Both the position numbers and the translations under genes were made by a program. A stretch of 64,000 bases of DNA from NCBI RefSeq assembly GCF_026016325.1, contig NZ_CP087203.1:5642001-5706000 (forward strand). Reading direction: 5' to 3'. Below the pieces are notes generated by a model. The model had not been told where the DNA came from and made no database searches. It was given only the letters and a program-made list of their open reading frames with translations. Shown here in pieces: positions 27,535 to 37,303 of the stretch (position 1 is the stretch's first letter; every line of letters starts with the position of its first letter). The stretch is from Pseudomonas sp. B21-056 (GTDB lineage: Bacteria; Pseudomonadota; Gammaproteobacteria; Pseudomonadales; Pseudomonadaceae).

Positions 27535-28411
27535 GGCGATAAAACCTATCCAGTAAGCCCGGGAGCGCGGCGCGCCAGGCGCGGGGCTTGATCCCGAAAG
27601 TGTGCAGAATTTTCTTGCAGGCCAGCACCGCGTGCTGTGGTTCTTCCGCGGCATCCGGCCGTGCGGCGTGGGCCTGGGGCGTGGGCGATTCGATTGCCAG
27701 CGGATGCAGGGCACGGGCCTCGGTGAGGATCGCCTGGCCCAGCGCCAGCGGCGTGGTCGCCTCATGTCCGGCGTAATGATAGGTGCCCCACAGCGGCGCC
27801 GCGCAGTCGAGTTGCTTGAGCACCGAGATGATCACCCGGGCCGCGTCGTCCACCGGCGTCGGGTTGCCTCGACGGTCGTCGGCCAGCAACAGTTCTTCGG
27901 GCTGCTCGGCCCGGGCCAGGAAACGTCCGAGGATGCCGTCGGCGCTGTCGTCCAGCAGCCAGCCGAAGCGCAGCAACACATGTTGCGGGCACGTGGCGCG
28001 CACGCTTTGTTCGATCCGCCACAACGCCTGGCCGCGCAGGCCCAGCGGGACCGGTTCGTCCTTCTCGCTGTAGGCCGTAGCGCGGGAGCCGTCGAACACG
28101 CGATAGCTCGACGGTTGCAGCAAGATGATGTTGTGGTGCTGGCACAGTTCGGCCAGGCGCTCGACCGCATGCTCCTGGCTGGCCAGGCGCTGCTCGCTGA
28201 CGCCTTCGGCCTGAAACCAGTCGAAGTAATACGCCAGGTTGATCAGGGCGTCCGGACGGGTGTCGTCGAGCAACTGCGTCAGGCTCGCGGCATCCCAGCC
28301 ATCTTCGGGGGGGCGGGGGGCGAGAAAACCGATGTCTTCTTCCGCACCGAGGCGAATCAGCGCCTGCCCAAGGGCATTTCCGCCGCCCAGTAACATAAGG
28401 CGCATTCGCAT
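27527..28411 (-). CDS. Sugar nucleotide-binding protein, RmlD-like
   Basis: A 294-residue protein of the RmlD/dTDP-4-dehydrorhamnose reductase-like group. It starts MRMRLMLLGGGNALGQALIRLG with a Rossmann Gly-rich turn. DALINLAYYFDWFQAEG and ILLQPSSYRVFDG correspond to the NAD(P)-side strands. The usual YxxxK active site is not evident: after SSYRVFDG the family Tyr/Lys region reads GLRGQALWRIEQS, so catalytic activity is uncertain. Translated together with the downstream epimerase. Confidence 0.82.
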   Translation of the reverse strand: MRMRLMLLGGGNALGQALIRLGAEEDIGFLAPRPPEDGWDAASLTQLLDDTRPDALINLAYYFDWFQAEGVSEQRLASQEHAVERLAELCQHHNIILLQPSSYRVFDGSRATAYSEKDEPVPLGLRGQALWRIEQSVRATCPQHVLLRFGWLLDDSADGILGRFLARAEQPEELLLADDRRGNPTPVDDAARVIISVLKQLDCAAPLWGTYHYAGHEATTPLALGQAILTEARALHPLAIESPTPQAHAARPDAAEEPQHAVLACKKILHTFGIKPRAWRAALPGLLDRFYRHG

Positions 28412-28557
28412 AAAGTCAGCAGGCCCAGTCTGTTGGCACAAGAATTTGGTCGACAACGCCCACGGGCGTTGCCGGAATCGTTGCATTTTGCGGGTTTAGT
28501 GCGCAACCGTCATCCGTAAAGTGCAGATCCGGGATTTTCGCCGCGCTCCAGGGCCTC

Positions 28558-28627
28558 ATCGCGAGCAGGCTCGCTCCCACAGGACGAAGCGCAGCAGATC
28601 CATTGTGGGAGCGAGCCTGCTCGCGAT
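28558..28627. repeat. Type A REP pair, divergent orientation
   Basis: ATCGCGAGCAGGCTCGCTCC at 28558 and its inverse ending at 28627 lie in the 288-bp gap between the divergent RmlD-like gene and lhr. The rest of the gap shows no clear promoter to me. Confidence 0.9.
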
Positions 28628-28699
28628 AGGGCCCTGCCAGGCAACAGAGGTATCAGCCGGCACTTGCATCTTCCTCATCCCACCCGCATAACTGCCCCT

Positions 28700-31600
28700 A
28701 TGAATCTGCCCCTTGCAGCCGACCACGCCATGGCAGGCTTTCACCCCGCCGTCCGTGCCTGGTTCAGCCAGACCTTCCCGGCGGTCACTGCCGCCCAGGC
28801 CCGGGCGTGGCCGTTGATCGGCCAGCGTCGTTCGACCCTGGTGGCCGCGCCCACCGGCTCGGGCAAGACCCTCACGGCCTTTCTCGCCGTGCTCGACGAC
28901 CTGGTGCACCGCGGCCTGGAACAGGGCGGCCTGCCGGACCAGACCCTGGTGGTCTACGTCTCGCCGCTCAAGGCACTGAGCAACGATATCCGGATCAACC
29001 TGCAAACCCCGCTGGCCGGCATTACCGAACAATTGCGGCAGATGGGCCTGCCGCCCCTGGAGATCACCACCGCCGTGCGCACCGGCGACACGCCGCAGAA
29101 AGAACGTACGGCGATGCGCAAAACCGCGCCGCATATCCTAGTGACCACCCCTGAATCGCTCTACGTGCTGCTCGGCTCCGACTCAGGCCGGCAGATGCTC
29201 GCTAGCACCGGCACGGTGATCGTCGACGAAATCCACGCCATCGCCGCCAGCAAGCGCGGCAGCCACTTGGCCCTGAGCCTGGAGCGCCTGCAAGCGCTGT
29301 GCGCCGAGCCGCTGGTGCGCATCGGCCTGTCCGCCACGCAGAAGCCCATCGAATCGGTGTCACGCTTTCTGGTGGGCGAAGGCCGCTCGTGTGAAATCGT
29401 CGACATCGGCCATGCCCGCCCCCGGGACCTGGACATCGAAGTGCCGCCGGTGCCGCTCTCGGCGGTGATGGCCAATGACGTATGGGAGCTGGTCTACAAC
29501 CGCCTCGCCGACCTAGCCCGGGAACATCGCACCACCCTGGTATTCGTCAATACCCGGCGCCTGGCCGAACGCCTGAGCCGCCATCTGAGCGAGCGCCTGG
29601 GCAAGGACGCCGTGGCCGCCCACCATGGCAGCCTGGCGAAAGAGTTTCGCCTCGACGCCGAGCAACGGCTCAAGCGCGGTGAATTGCAGGTGCTCATCGC
29701 CACCGCGTCCCTGGAGCTGGGCATCGACATCGGCGATGTCGACCTGGTGTGCCAGATCGCCTCGCCCCGTTCGATTTCGGCGTTCCTGCAACGGGTTGGC
29801 CGCTCCGGCCACCAGGTCGGCGGCACGCCCAAGGGTCGTCTGTTCGCCACCACCCGTGACGATTTGATCGAATGCGCCGCCCTGCTCGACTGTGTACGCC
29901 GGGGCGAACTGGATATCCTGCACATCCCCAAGGCACCGCTGGATGTGCTGGCCCAGCAGATCGTCGCCGAGGTCAGTTGCCAGGAATGGCAGGAACAGGC
30001 CTTGCTGGACATCTTTCGTCGCGCTTCGCCCTACGCCGGACTGGACGAAGGGCATTATCAGGCGCTGCTGCAGATGCTCGCCGAAGGCCTCAACAGTCGC
30101 CAGGGCGTGCGCAGCGCCTACCTGCATCGCGACGCGGTCAGTCGCACCCTGCGCGGGCGCCGGGGCAGCAAACTGACCGCCGTGACCAGCGGCGGCACCA
30201 TCCCCGACAACGCCGACTACAGCGTGCTGCTCGAACCCCAGGGCCTGAACATCGGCAGCGTCAACGAAGACTTCGCGGTGGAGAGCATTGCCGGCGACGT
30301 GTTCCAGCTCGGCAATACCTCCTACCGCATCATCCGCGTCGAGACCGGTCGGGTGCGGGTCGAGGACGCCCAGGGCCAGCCGCCGACCATTCCGTTCTGG
30401 CTCGGCGAAGCTCCAGGGCGCAGCGCCGAACTGTCCCTGGCGGTGGCGCGTCTGCAAGCACAGCTGGATCAACTGCTCGGCGCCACCCCTGGCAATCTGC
30501 AACCGGCCCTCGACTGGCTGACCGGCACCTTGCAATTGAACCTGGCCAGCGCCGAACAACTGCTGGATTACCTGGCCCCGGCGCGCCTGGCCTTTGGCGC
30601 CCTGCCGTCCCAGGACACCTTGGTGATGGAGCGCTTCTTCGACGAGTCCGGCGGCACGCAACTGATCATCCACACGCCGTTCGGCAGCCGCATCAACCGC
30701 GCCTGGGGCCTGGCCCTGCGCAAGCGCTTCTGCCGCACCTTCAACTTCGAATTACAGGCCGCCGCCAGCGAAGACGCCATCGTACTGTCGCTGTCCACCA
30801 GCCACAGCTTCGAGCTGGATGAAGTCTGGCGCTACCTCAACAGCCACAGTGCCGAACAGATCCTGGTGCAAGCGGTGTTGGATGCGCCGCTGTTCGGCGT
30901 GCGCTGGCGCTGGAATGCCGGAGTGGCCCTGGCCTTGCCGCGCTACACCGGCGGGCGCAAGGTCGCGCCGCAGATCCAACGGATGAAAAGCGAAGACCTG
31001 ATCGCCAGCGTGTTCCCCGACCAGATCGCCTGCCTGGAGAACCTCGCCGGCGAGCGGGAAATCCCCGACCACCCGCTGGTGGAACAGACCCTCGACGACT
31101 GCCTGCACGAAGCCATGGACAGCGAAGGCTGGCTGGCGCTGTTGCGGCGCATGGAAGCGGGCGCGGTGCGCCTGATCAGCCGCGATCTGCCCGCCCCTTC
31201 GCCCCTGGCGGCAGAAATTCTCAGCGCCCGGCCCTACACCTTTCTCGACGACGCGCCGCTGGAAGAACGCCGAACCCAGGCGGTGATCAACCGGCGCTGG
31301 AGCGATCCGCAATCCACCGACGATTTGGGCGCACTGGACGCCGAGGCCATCCAGGCGGTCCGGGACGAAGCGTGGCCGACGCCCGCCAACCTCGATGAAA
31401 TGCACGAAGCGCTGATGAGCCTGGCCTGCATCGCCGACAGCGAAGCCCGCGCCCACGAATCGTGGCTGGGCTGGCTGCAGGTGTTGGCTGAACGCGGGCG
31501 TGCCAGCCATGTGCAGATCAGCGCCGAGCGCGGCCTGTGGGTGCCACTGGAGCGGCTGACCTGCCTGCAAGGGATTTATCCACAGGCGCAATGGCAGCCC

Positions 31601-33013
31601 GCGCTGGCGCCCCTGGCCGGGTTCGATGAAGCCTGGGACAGCGACGAAGCCGTGGTGGAAGTACTCCGCGCCCGGCTCAGCGCCTTTGGTCCGCTGCCAC
31701 TGACCGCCATCGCCTATCCGTTGGGATTATCGACAGCGCAAGCCACCCAGGCCCTGGTGCACCTTGAGCAACAAGGCTATGTGCTGCGCGGCCGCTTCAC
31801 GCCGGGCACCGGCCAGGAGGAATGGTGCGAACGGCATCTGCTGGCCCGTATTCATCGCTACACCGTCAAACGTCTGCGCCGGGAAATCGAACCGGTGATG
31901 CTGCAGGATTTCATGCGGTTCCTGTTCGACTGGCAGCACCTGTCGCCGTCGACCCAGGGCCGGGGCAGCGCGGTGCTGCCGTCGATCATCAGCCAGTTCG
32001 AAGGCTACCCGGCCGCTGCCTCGGCCTGGGACAGCGACCTGTTGCCGACACGGATCAAGGACTATTCCGCCAATTGGCTCGACGAACTGTGTCGCAGCGG
32101 CAAGCTGGTCTGGACTCGCCTCAGCGCCCGACAGAAATCCTCCGCCACGGCCCTGCGCAGTACGCCAATCGTGTTGCTGCCGCGCAGCCAGGTCGCCCTG
32201 TGGAGCAGCCTGGCGGAGCAGACGCCAGTGAGCGAACTGTCCCTCAAGACCCAGAAAGTCCACCAGGCTCTCAGCGAACACGGCGCGCTGTTTTTCGACG
32301 AGTTGCTGCACGAGGCCCACCTGCTGCGCGCCGAACTGGAGATCGCCTTGCAAGAGCTGGTGGGCGCCGGCCTGGTGAATGCCGACGGCTTCGCCGGGCT
32401 GCGGGCGCTGATCACCCCGGCCAGCAAACGTCAGGCCCGCAGCAGTCGGCGTGGGCGCGGGGCGTTTGTCGGCGGCATGGACGATGCCGGGCGCTGGGCC
32501 TTGTTGCGCCGCAGCCAGCCAGCGCCAACCGAAGGCAGCCGACCCGCGCCCACACCGCCCGAAACCCTGGAGCACATCGCCATGACCCTGCTGCGCCGTT
32601 ACGGCGTGGTGTTCTGGCGTTTGCTGGAGCGGGAGGCGGATTGGCTGCCGAGCTGGCGCGAGTTGCTGCGCACATTCCATCGTCTGGAGGCGCGGGGGGA
32701 AATCCGTGGCGGGCGTTTCGTCAGCGGCCTGGCCGGCGAGCAATTCGCCCTGCCCGAAGCGATCCCGCTGCTGCGCGAAGTCCGCCGTCGCCCCGCCGAC
32801 AACAGCCTGGTCGCGGTGTGCGGCGTCGACCCGCTGAACCTGGCCGGCACCTTGCTGCCGGGGGCGAAAGTGCCGGCGCTGGCAAGCAATCGGCTGGTGT
32901 ACCGCGACGGGTTGCCGGCGGCGGCGCAGATTGCCGGGAAGCTGCATTTCTGGCTGGAGCTGGATGTGCAGGCGATGGCTGAGGTGCGCAGCAAATTGAT
33001 TCAGAAAGGTTGA
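28700..33013 (+). CDS. lhr: Large helicase-related protein Lhr (superfamily 2 DNA helicase)
   Basis: A 1,437-residue ATP-dependent 3'-5' DNA helicase; E. coli Lhr is similarly long. The N-terminal Lhr core has Walker A APTGSGKT (50-57), DEIH box in VDEIHAIAASKRGSHL (about 176), motif III GLSATQKP and motif VI QRVGRSGHQ. Winged-helix and Lhr-specific beta domains follow to about residue 850, and the C-terminal third (from about 900) is the Lhr-CTD with AlkZ-like winged helices, which in E. coli has uracil-DNA glycosylase activity. The start at 28700 lacks an obvious ribosome-binding site; ATG 28730 is an alternative. Single gene flanked by REP pairs. Confidence 0.96.
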   Translation: MNLPLAADHAMAGFHPAVRAWFSQTFPAVTAAQARAWPLIGQRRSTLVAAPTGSGKTLTAFLAVLDDLVHRGLEQGGLPDQTLVVYVSPLKALSNDIRINLQTPLAGITEQLRQMGLPPLEITTAVRTGDTPQKERTAMRKTAPHILVTTPESLYVLLGSDSGRQMLASTGTVIVDEIHAIAASKRGSHLALSLERLQALCAEPLVRIGLSATQKPIESVSRFLVGEGRSCEIVDIGHARPRDLDIEVPPVPLSAVMANDVWELVYNRLADLAREHRTTLVFVNTRRLAERLSRHLSERLGKDAVAAHHGSLAKEFRLDAEQRLKRGELQVLIATASLELGIDIGDVDLVCQIASPRSISAFLQRVGRSGHQVGGTPKGRLFATTRDDLIECAALLDCVRRGELDILHIPKAPLDVLAQQIVAEVSCQEWQEQALLDIFRRASPYAGLDEGHYQALLQMLAEGLNSRQGVRSAYLHRDAVSRTLRGRRGSKLTAVTSGGTIPDNADYSVLLEPQGLNIGSVNEDFAVESIAGDVFQLGNTSYRIIRVETGRVRVEDAQGQPPTIPFWLGEAPGRSAELSLAVARLQAQLDQLLGATPGNLQPALDWLTGTLQLNLASAEQLLDYLAPARLAFGALPSQDTLVMERFFDESGGTQLIIHTPFGSRINRAWGLALRKRFCRTFNFELQAAASEDAIVLSLSTSHSFELDEVWRYLNSHSAEQILVQAVLDAPLFGVRWRWNAGVALALPRYTGGRKVAPQIQRMKSEDLIASVFPDQIACLENLAGEREIPDHPLVEQTLDDCLHEAMDSEGWLALLRRMEAGAVRLISRDLPAPSPLAAEILSARPYTFLDDAPLEERRTQAVINRRWSDPQSTDDLGALDAEAIQAVRDEAWPTPANLDEMHEALMSLACIADSEARAHESWLGWLQVLAERGRASHVQISAERGLWVPLERLTCLQGIYPQAQWQPALAPLAGFDEAWDSDEAVVEVLRARLSAFGPLPLTAIAYPLGLSTAQATQALVHLEQQGYVLRGRFTPGTGQEEWCERHLLARIHRYTVKRLRREIEPVMLQDFMRFLFDWQHLSPSTQGRGSAVLPSIISQFEGYPAAASAWDSDLLPTRIKDYSANWLDELCRSGKLVWTRLSARQKSSATALRSTPIVLLPRSQVALWSSLAEQTPVSELSLKTQKVHQALSEHGALFFDELLHEAHLLRAELEIALQELVGAGLVNADGFAGLRALITPASKRQARSSRRGRGAFVGGMDDAGRWALLRRSQPAPTEGSRPAPTPPETLEHIAMTLLRRYGVVFWRLLEREADWLPSWRELLRTFHRLEARGEIRGGRFVSGLAGEQFALPEAIPLLREVRRRPADNSLVAVCGVDPLNLAGTLLPGAKVPALASNRLVYRDGLPAAAQIAGKLHFWLELDVQAMAEVRSKLIQKG

Positions 33014-33031
33014 GGTGTCTGGGCGGGCCTC

Positions 33032-33114
33032 ATCGCGAGCAGGCTCGCTCCCACAGTTGACCGAGTTTCTTCAGAAAGAATGCGCTCGAATGTGGGAGCG
33101 AGCCTGCTCGCGAT
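33032..33114. repeat. Type A REP pair between convergent genes, divergent orientation
   Basis: ATCGCGAGCAGGCTCGCTCC at 33032 and its inverse ending at 33114, between the 3' ends of lhr and the MscS-type channel gene. Confidence 0.9.
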
Positions 33115-33144
33115 GAGGCCATCAGCCCATCTCAAAGCCTGGCA

Positions 33145-35250
33145 TCAATGAGGCTGTTCAGGCACTTCATCCCCGCCTTTCGGCTCCTCGACCAACCGCT
33201 TCGGCAACATCACCTGCTGTGGATAAGTCTGCGCGAAATGCACCGTTGGGTTGTTATCCACAAGCTTTTTCAAGCGTTGGTTGAACGCCCGGCTCACCGC
33301 ATATTGCCCGCCTGAAACGGTGCGGAACTGCGCCGTGAGCACCACGCCGTTGAGATCCATCCGGTCCACGCCGAACACATCCAGCGGCCCTTGCAGGTTG
33401 AACTTGAGGAACGGGTCTTCCGAGATCGAACGCCCGGCTTCGCGGATCAGTTCAATGGCCTGGTCGACGTCGGTGTCGTAGGTGAACTGCACCGAGAAAA
33501 ACGCAAAGGCAAACTGCCGGGACTGATTGGTCACTGCCTTGATCTGGCCGAACGGCACCGAATGCACGAAGCCCTTGCCGTCGCGCAGGCGCAAGGTGCG
33601 GATGGTCAGACCCTCGACGGTGCCGGCGTGGCCGGAGTCGAGCACCACCCAATCGCCGATGGACAGGGTGTCTTCGATGATGATGAACAGTCCGGTAATC
33701 ACGTCCTGCACCAGTTGCTGCGAACCGAAGCCGATCGCCAGGCCCACCACCCCGGCGCCCGCCAGCAGCGGCGCGACGTTGATGCCCAGGTTGGCCATGG
33801 TGGTGATCGCGCAAATCACCACCAGGATGATTTTGGCGGCGTTGCGCAACAGCGGCAGGATGGTCTTGATCCGGGTGCTAGGCTGACGAGCGCCGCGCTT
33901 GTTCAGCGGTGGTTTCAGGGCTTCCTGGATCGCCGTATCGAGCACCACCCACGTCAGCCAGGTCACCAGGAAAATCAGGCCGATACGGCTCAGGGAATCA
34001 CTGATCGCCCTGCCCACCGCGTTGCGCGAAGCGAATTCGAACAGCGAAATCCCCCAGATCCGTCCGAGGATTTCAATGAATGCCACCGCCATGACAATCC
34101 GCAGCAACGCGTGCAACAGGCTCAGCAACCGGCCCTTGTAGGCGCTGTTGCGCTGGATGGTTTCAGCCTTGGGCGACTTGAACACATGCTGGAGCACGGT
34201 GCTGAGAAACACCGTGGCAATCAGCAGGATGGTGGTGAACAGCGCGCAACGCAGGGCTTTCTGGTTGTCTTCGCCGACACCGATCAGGCTTACCGCCGAC
34301 ACCAGCACCATCAACAGGATCGGCCAGTTCCAGAGCCCGGAAAAGATCCGCAGCGACTCCTGCAGGGCCGGTTGCTTCAGGCGTTGGGCCAGCGGCCGGT
34401 TGCGGATCAGGTGGGCCACCGGCCGACGCATGCGAATCACCAGCCAGCCAAAGATCACCGAGGCCAGCAGCCCGGTGAACACCGCCACGCTGCTGGTGAT
34501 GTTGCCACCCAGTTGCCGGGCAATCTGCGGACTGGTGAGCGCATCGCTCAGGGCGGCGAGGAAACCGATCAGGAACAACGGCCGCGGGCTGAACTGGCGA
34601 ATGATCGCCACCGCCCGACGCTTGTGACCGGCGTTGAACATCACGATCACGCACAGCAGCACTGAGGTGGAGAACACGCCGCTGCTGGTGGCATAGGCGA
34701 AGCACAGCGCCAGGGCACGACCGACCGAAACCTGCAGGAAATGGCTGACGTACAGGGTCAGCGGCAGACAGACCAGCGCCGGCACCGTGTAAGGCAATAG
34801 GTAACCGAGCAGGTCCAGCACCCGCTGACGGGTGCGCAGCCAACGACGCTGGCCCAGATGACGTACCAGCAGCCGTGCGCCGGCCCAGATCAGCCCGAAG
34901 GCGCCCAGCCAGACGCCGGAAAGCAGCAGGAAATCCCCCGCCACACGCCAGGACGAGCGGGAAGTCTGGACCACCAGCCGGTCTACCTCGTCCGCCGCCC
35001 GGTCCGCCCGCAAGCGCCAGGCATCGATCAGGCTCTGGTTGAGGTCGAGCTTGTCCTGGACGTCATCGATGCTCGAACTGATCGCCCCGAGCAAACCGCC
35101 CTGGACCAGGGGTTCGGGCTCGGCAGGAGTTTCACTGGGCGCGGGCGTGCCGGGAATGGCGGCAGCACCGTGGGCGATACCACCGGTCAGCGTCAGCAAG
35201 ACCAGCAGAAATGCAGTGCTCAATCGAGACAAAACGCGAGGCTCCTTCAT
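33145..35250 (-). CDS. MscS-family mechanosensitive channel (YbiO/MscM-like)
   Basis: A 701-residue inner-membrane channel releasing solutes under hypo-osmotic shock. A signal peptide (STAFLLVLLTLTGGIAHGA) leads to a short periplasmic region, then about ten membrane helices. The pore helix and MscS beta domain are in LLAGAGVVGLAIGFGSQQLVQ followed by DVITGLFIIIEDTLSIGDWVVL, and the C-terminal cytoplasmic cage continues to about residue 660. Size and layout fit E. coli YbiO rather than short MscS. ATG 35250 has no good ribosome-binding site, but AAGGAG lies inside codons 2-3, nine bases before an in-frame TTG (35232) that would start MSRLSTAFLL; that may be the true start. Confidence 0.9.
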   Translation of the reverse strand: MKEPRVLSRLSTAFLLVLLTLTGGIAHGAAAIPGTPAPSETPAEPEPLVQGGLLGAISSSIDDVQDKLDLNQSLIDAWRLRADRAADEVDRLVVQTSRSSWRVAGDFLLLSGVWLGAFGLIWAGARLLVRHLGQRRWLRTRQRVLDLLGYLLPYTVPALVCLPLTLYVSHFLQVSVGRALALCFAYATSSGVFSTSVLLCVIVMFNAGHKRRAVAIIRQFSPRPLFLIGFLAALSDALTSPQIARQLGGNITSSVAVFTGLLASVIFGWLVIRMRRPVAHLIRNRPLAQRLKQPALQESLRIFSGLWNWPILLMVLVSAVSLIGVGEDNQKALRCALFTTILLIATVFLSTVLQHVFKSPKAETIQRNSAYKGRLLSLLHALLRIVMAVAFIEILGRIWGISLFEFASRNAVGRAISDSLSRIGLIFLVTWLTWVVLDTAIQEALKPPLNKRGARQPSTRIKTILPLLRNAAKIILVVICAITTMANLGINVAPLLAGAGVVGLAIGFGSQQLVQDVITGLFIIIEDTLSIGDWVVLDSGHAGTVEGLTIRTLRLRDGKGFVHSVPFGQIKAVTNQSRQFAFAFFSVQFTYDTDVDQAIELIREAGRSISEDPFLKFNLQGPLDVFGVDRMDLNGVVLTAQFRTVSGGQYAVSRAFNQRLKKLVDNNPTVHFAQTYPQQVMLPKRLVEEPKGGDEVPEQPH

Positions 35251-35315
35251 GAGGTCGGTAAGGAACTGATCCACAACGGGCCGGCAAGTTCGCTCCAGAG
35301 GTCAATACAAAACCC

Positions 35316-35447
35316 TGTGGCGAGGGGATTTATCCCCGCTGGGCTGCGCAGCAGCCCTAAATACTTACACCTCGGTGTATCAGGCAGATTGTGTTGACTG
35401 TCTTGGGGCTGCTGCGCAGCCCAGCGGGGATAAATCCCCTCGCCACA
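35316..35447. repeat. Type C REP inverted pair (TGTGGCGAGGGGATTTATCC family)
   Basis: TGTGGCGAGGGGATTTATCC at 35316, continuing CCGCTGGGCTGCGCAGCAGC, is matched by its near-exact inverse ending at 35447, with about 50 bases between. It fills most of the roughly 305-bp gap between the divergent channel gene and the DUF72 gene. The remainder (35448-35555) should hold the promoter of the DUF72 operon, but I see no convincing hexamers. Confidence 0.92.
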
Positions 35448-35555
35448 AGAACCCCACCGCTTCACCATCGGGCACTCCGCCGAAACTTTCCACACCGCCC
35501 GACAGTCATCAGCAAGACACCGGCAGTACGAGGTCATCTGGCACGGGAGGGACAC

Positions 35556-36482
35556 ATGACGGCAATCCACATCGGCATTTCCGGTTGGCGATACACGCCT
35601 TGGCGGGGGGATTTCTACCCCAAGGGGCTGACCCACAAGCGTGAATTGCAGTTCGCCTCACGAGCGGTCAACAGCATCGAAATCAACGGCTCGTTCTACG
35701 CCCTGCAACGTCCCGAACGCTATGCCCAGTGGTATGCCGAGACGCCGCCGGGCTTCGTGTTCAGCGTCAAGGCGCCGCGTTTCATCACCCACATCAAGCG
35801 CCTGCGGGATATCCACAAGCCACTTGCCAATTTCTTCGCCTCCGGGGTGCTGGAACTCAAGGAAAAGCTCGGCGCCATCCTCTGGCAGTTTCCCCCCAGT
35901 TTCAAATTCGACCCCGAACTGTTCGAAGACTTCCTCAAACAGTTGCCCCACGACACCGAAAGCGCCGCCGCCCTGGCCCGTGAGCACGAGCCGCGCCTGG
36001 ACGGCCACGCCAGCACCACCACCGACAAGAAGCGTCCGCTGCGCCACGCGGTCGAGATCCGCCATGAAAGCTTCATCGACGCGCATTTCATCACCCTGCT
36101 CAAGCGCTACGACATTGCGCTGGTGATCGCCGACACCGCCGGCAAGTGGCCCTATCGCGAAGACGTCACCAGCGATTTTGTCTACCTGCGCCTGCACGGT
36201 GCCGAAGAGCTGTATGCCAGCGGCTACACCGACGAGGCATTGCAGCGCTGGGGCGACCGGATCGAGGCCTGGAGCCACGGCACGCAACCGGAGGACGCCC
36301 ACCTGATCGACCCGAAAAAGAACCCCAGGGCGCGCAAGAGCCGGGAGGTGTTCTGCTATTTCGATAACGACATCAAAGTCCGCGCACCCTATGACGCACG
36401 TCATCTGCTGGAGCGCTTCGACCTGGACAAGGACCTCGCCACCGCACCCGGCGAGCGTCCGGCCGAGGGGGTACTGCCATGA
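35556..36482 (+). CDS. DUF72 family protein (YecE-like)
   Basis: A 308-residue protein with the TIM-barrel-like DUF72 fold. The start at 35556 follows GGGAGG; longer upstream frames lie in a REP unit. Conserved stretches are [58 protein letters not shown] and DFVYLRLHG. Biochemical role is unknown for the family. Its stop overlaps ybhP as ATGA, and three coupled downstream genes concern phospholipid metabolism, which suggests an envelope-linked or stress-linked role, by inference only. Confidence 0.93.
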   Translation: MTAIHIGISGWRYTPWRGDFYPKGLTHKRELQFASRAVNSIEINGSFYALQRPERYAQWYAETPPGFVFSVKAPRFITHIKRLRDIHKPLANFFASGVLELKEKLGAILWQFPPSFKFDPELFEDFLKQLPHDTESAAALAREHEPRLDGHASTTTDKKRPLRHAVEIRHESFIDAHFITLLKRYDIALVIADTAGKWPYREDVTSDFVYLRLHGAEELYASGYTDEALQRWGDRIEAWSHGTQPEDAHLIDPKKNPRARKSREVFCYFDNDIKVRAPYDARHLLERFDLDKDLATAPGERPAEGVLP

Positions 36483-37303
36483 ACACGCCAGGCCCGACCG
36501 AAGCGACCCGCGATGCAAGCACCGACGCGCCGCAGAACCTGGCGCACGACCTCGACCGGATCAGCCGCTTCACGGTCCTGACGGTCAACACCCACAAGGG
36601 CTTCACCGCCCTGAACCGGCGCTTCATCCTGCCGGAACTGCGCGAAGCGGTGCGCAGTGTGTCCGCCGACGTGGTGTTCCTGCAGGAAGTGCATGGCGCC
36701 CACGAACATCACCCCCAGCGCTTTTCCAACTGGCCGAGCATGCCGCAGTACGAATTCCTGGCCGACAGTCTCTGGCCGCAGTTCGCCTACGGGCGCAACG
36801 CCGTGTACCCGGCGGGGGACCACGGTAACGCGCTGCTGTCGAAGTTCCAGATCATTCGCTACGACAACCTGGACGTCTCCATCAGCGGTCATGAAAGCCG
36901 CGGCATGCTCCACAGCGTGTTGCGCCTGCCGGGCGGCGACGGCCCGCAGGTCCACGCCATTTGCGTACACCTGGGATTGCGTGAAGGTCATCGCGTCGAA
37001 CAACTGAAGTTGTTGTGCAAGCGCTTGAGCGAACTGCCGCCCGAGGCACCGGTGATTGTCGCCGGGGACTTCAACGACTGGCGCGGCAAGGCCAGCGAGC
37101 TGCTCGAGCCCTGCGGCCTGCGGGAAGTGTTCGCCGAACAATGGGGCAAGCCGGCCCGCAGCTTTCCGGCGCGCCTGCCAATCCTGCGCCTGGACCGAAT
37201 CTATGTGCGCAACCTCAAGGCCCATCAGCCCAAGGTATTGAACGTACGCCCCTGGTCGCACCTGTCCGACCATGCCCCACTGTCGGTGGAGATCGAACTA
37301 TGA
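36479..37303 (+). CDS. ybhP: Endonuclease/exonuclease/phosphatase family protein (YbhP-like)
   Basis: A 274-residue metal-dependent phosphodiesterase/phosphatase of the EEP superfamily. Motifs are LTVNTHKGF near residue 38, the metal-binding Glu in [20 protein letters not shown] and the terminal [10 protein letters not shown] with catalytic Asp-His. No signal peptide. Both ends overlap neighbours as ATGA. The order ybhP-clsB-ybhN is the same as in E. coli, which suggests a phospholipid-related substrate, though none has been proven. Confidence 0.9.
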   Translation: MNTPGPTEATRDASTDAPQNLAHDLDRISRFTVLTVNTHKGFTALNRRFILPELREAVRSVSADVVFLQEVHGAHEHHPQRFSNWPSMPQYEFLADSLWPQFAYGRNAVYPAGDHGNALLSKFQIIRYDNLDVSISGHESRGMLHSVLRLPGGDGPQVHAICVHLGLREGHRVEQLKLLCKRLSELPPEAPVIVAGDFNDWRGKASELLEPCGLREVFAEQWGKPARSFPARLPILRLDRIYVRNLKAHQPKVLNVRPWSHLSDHAPLSVEIEL

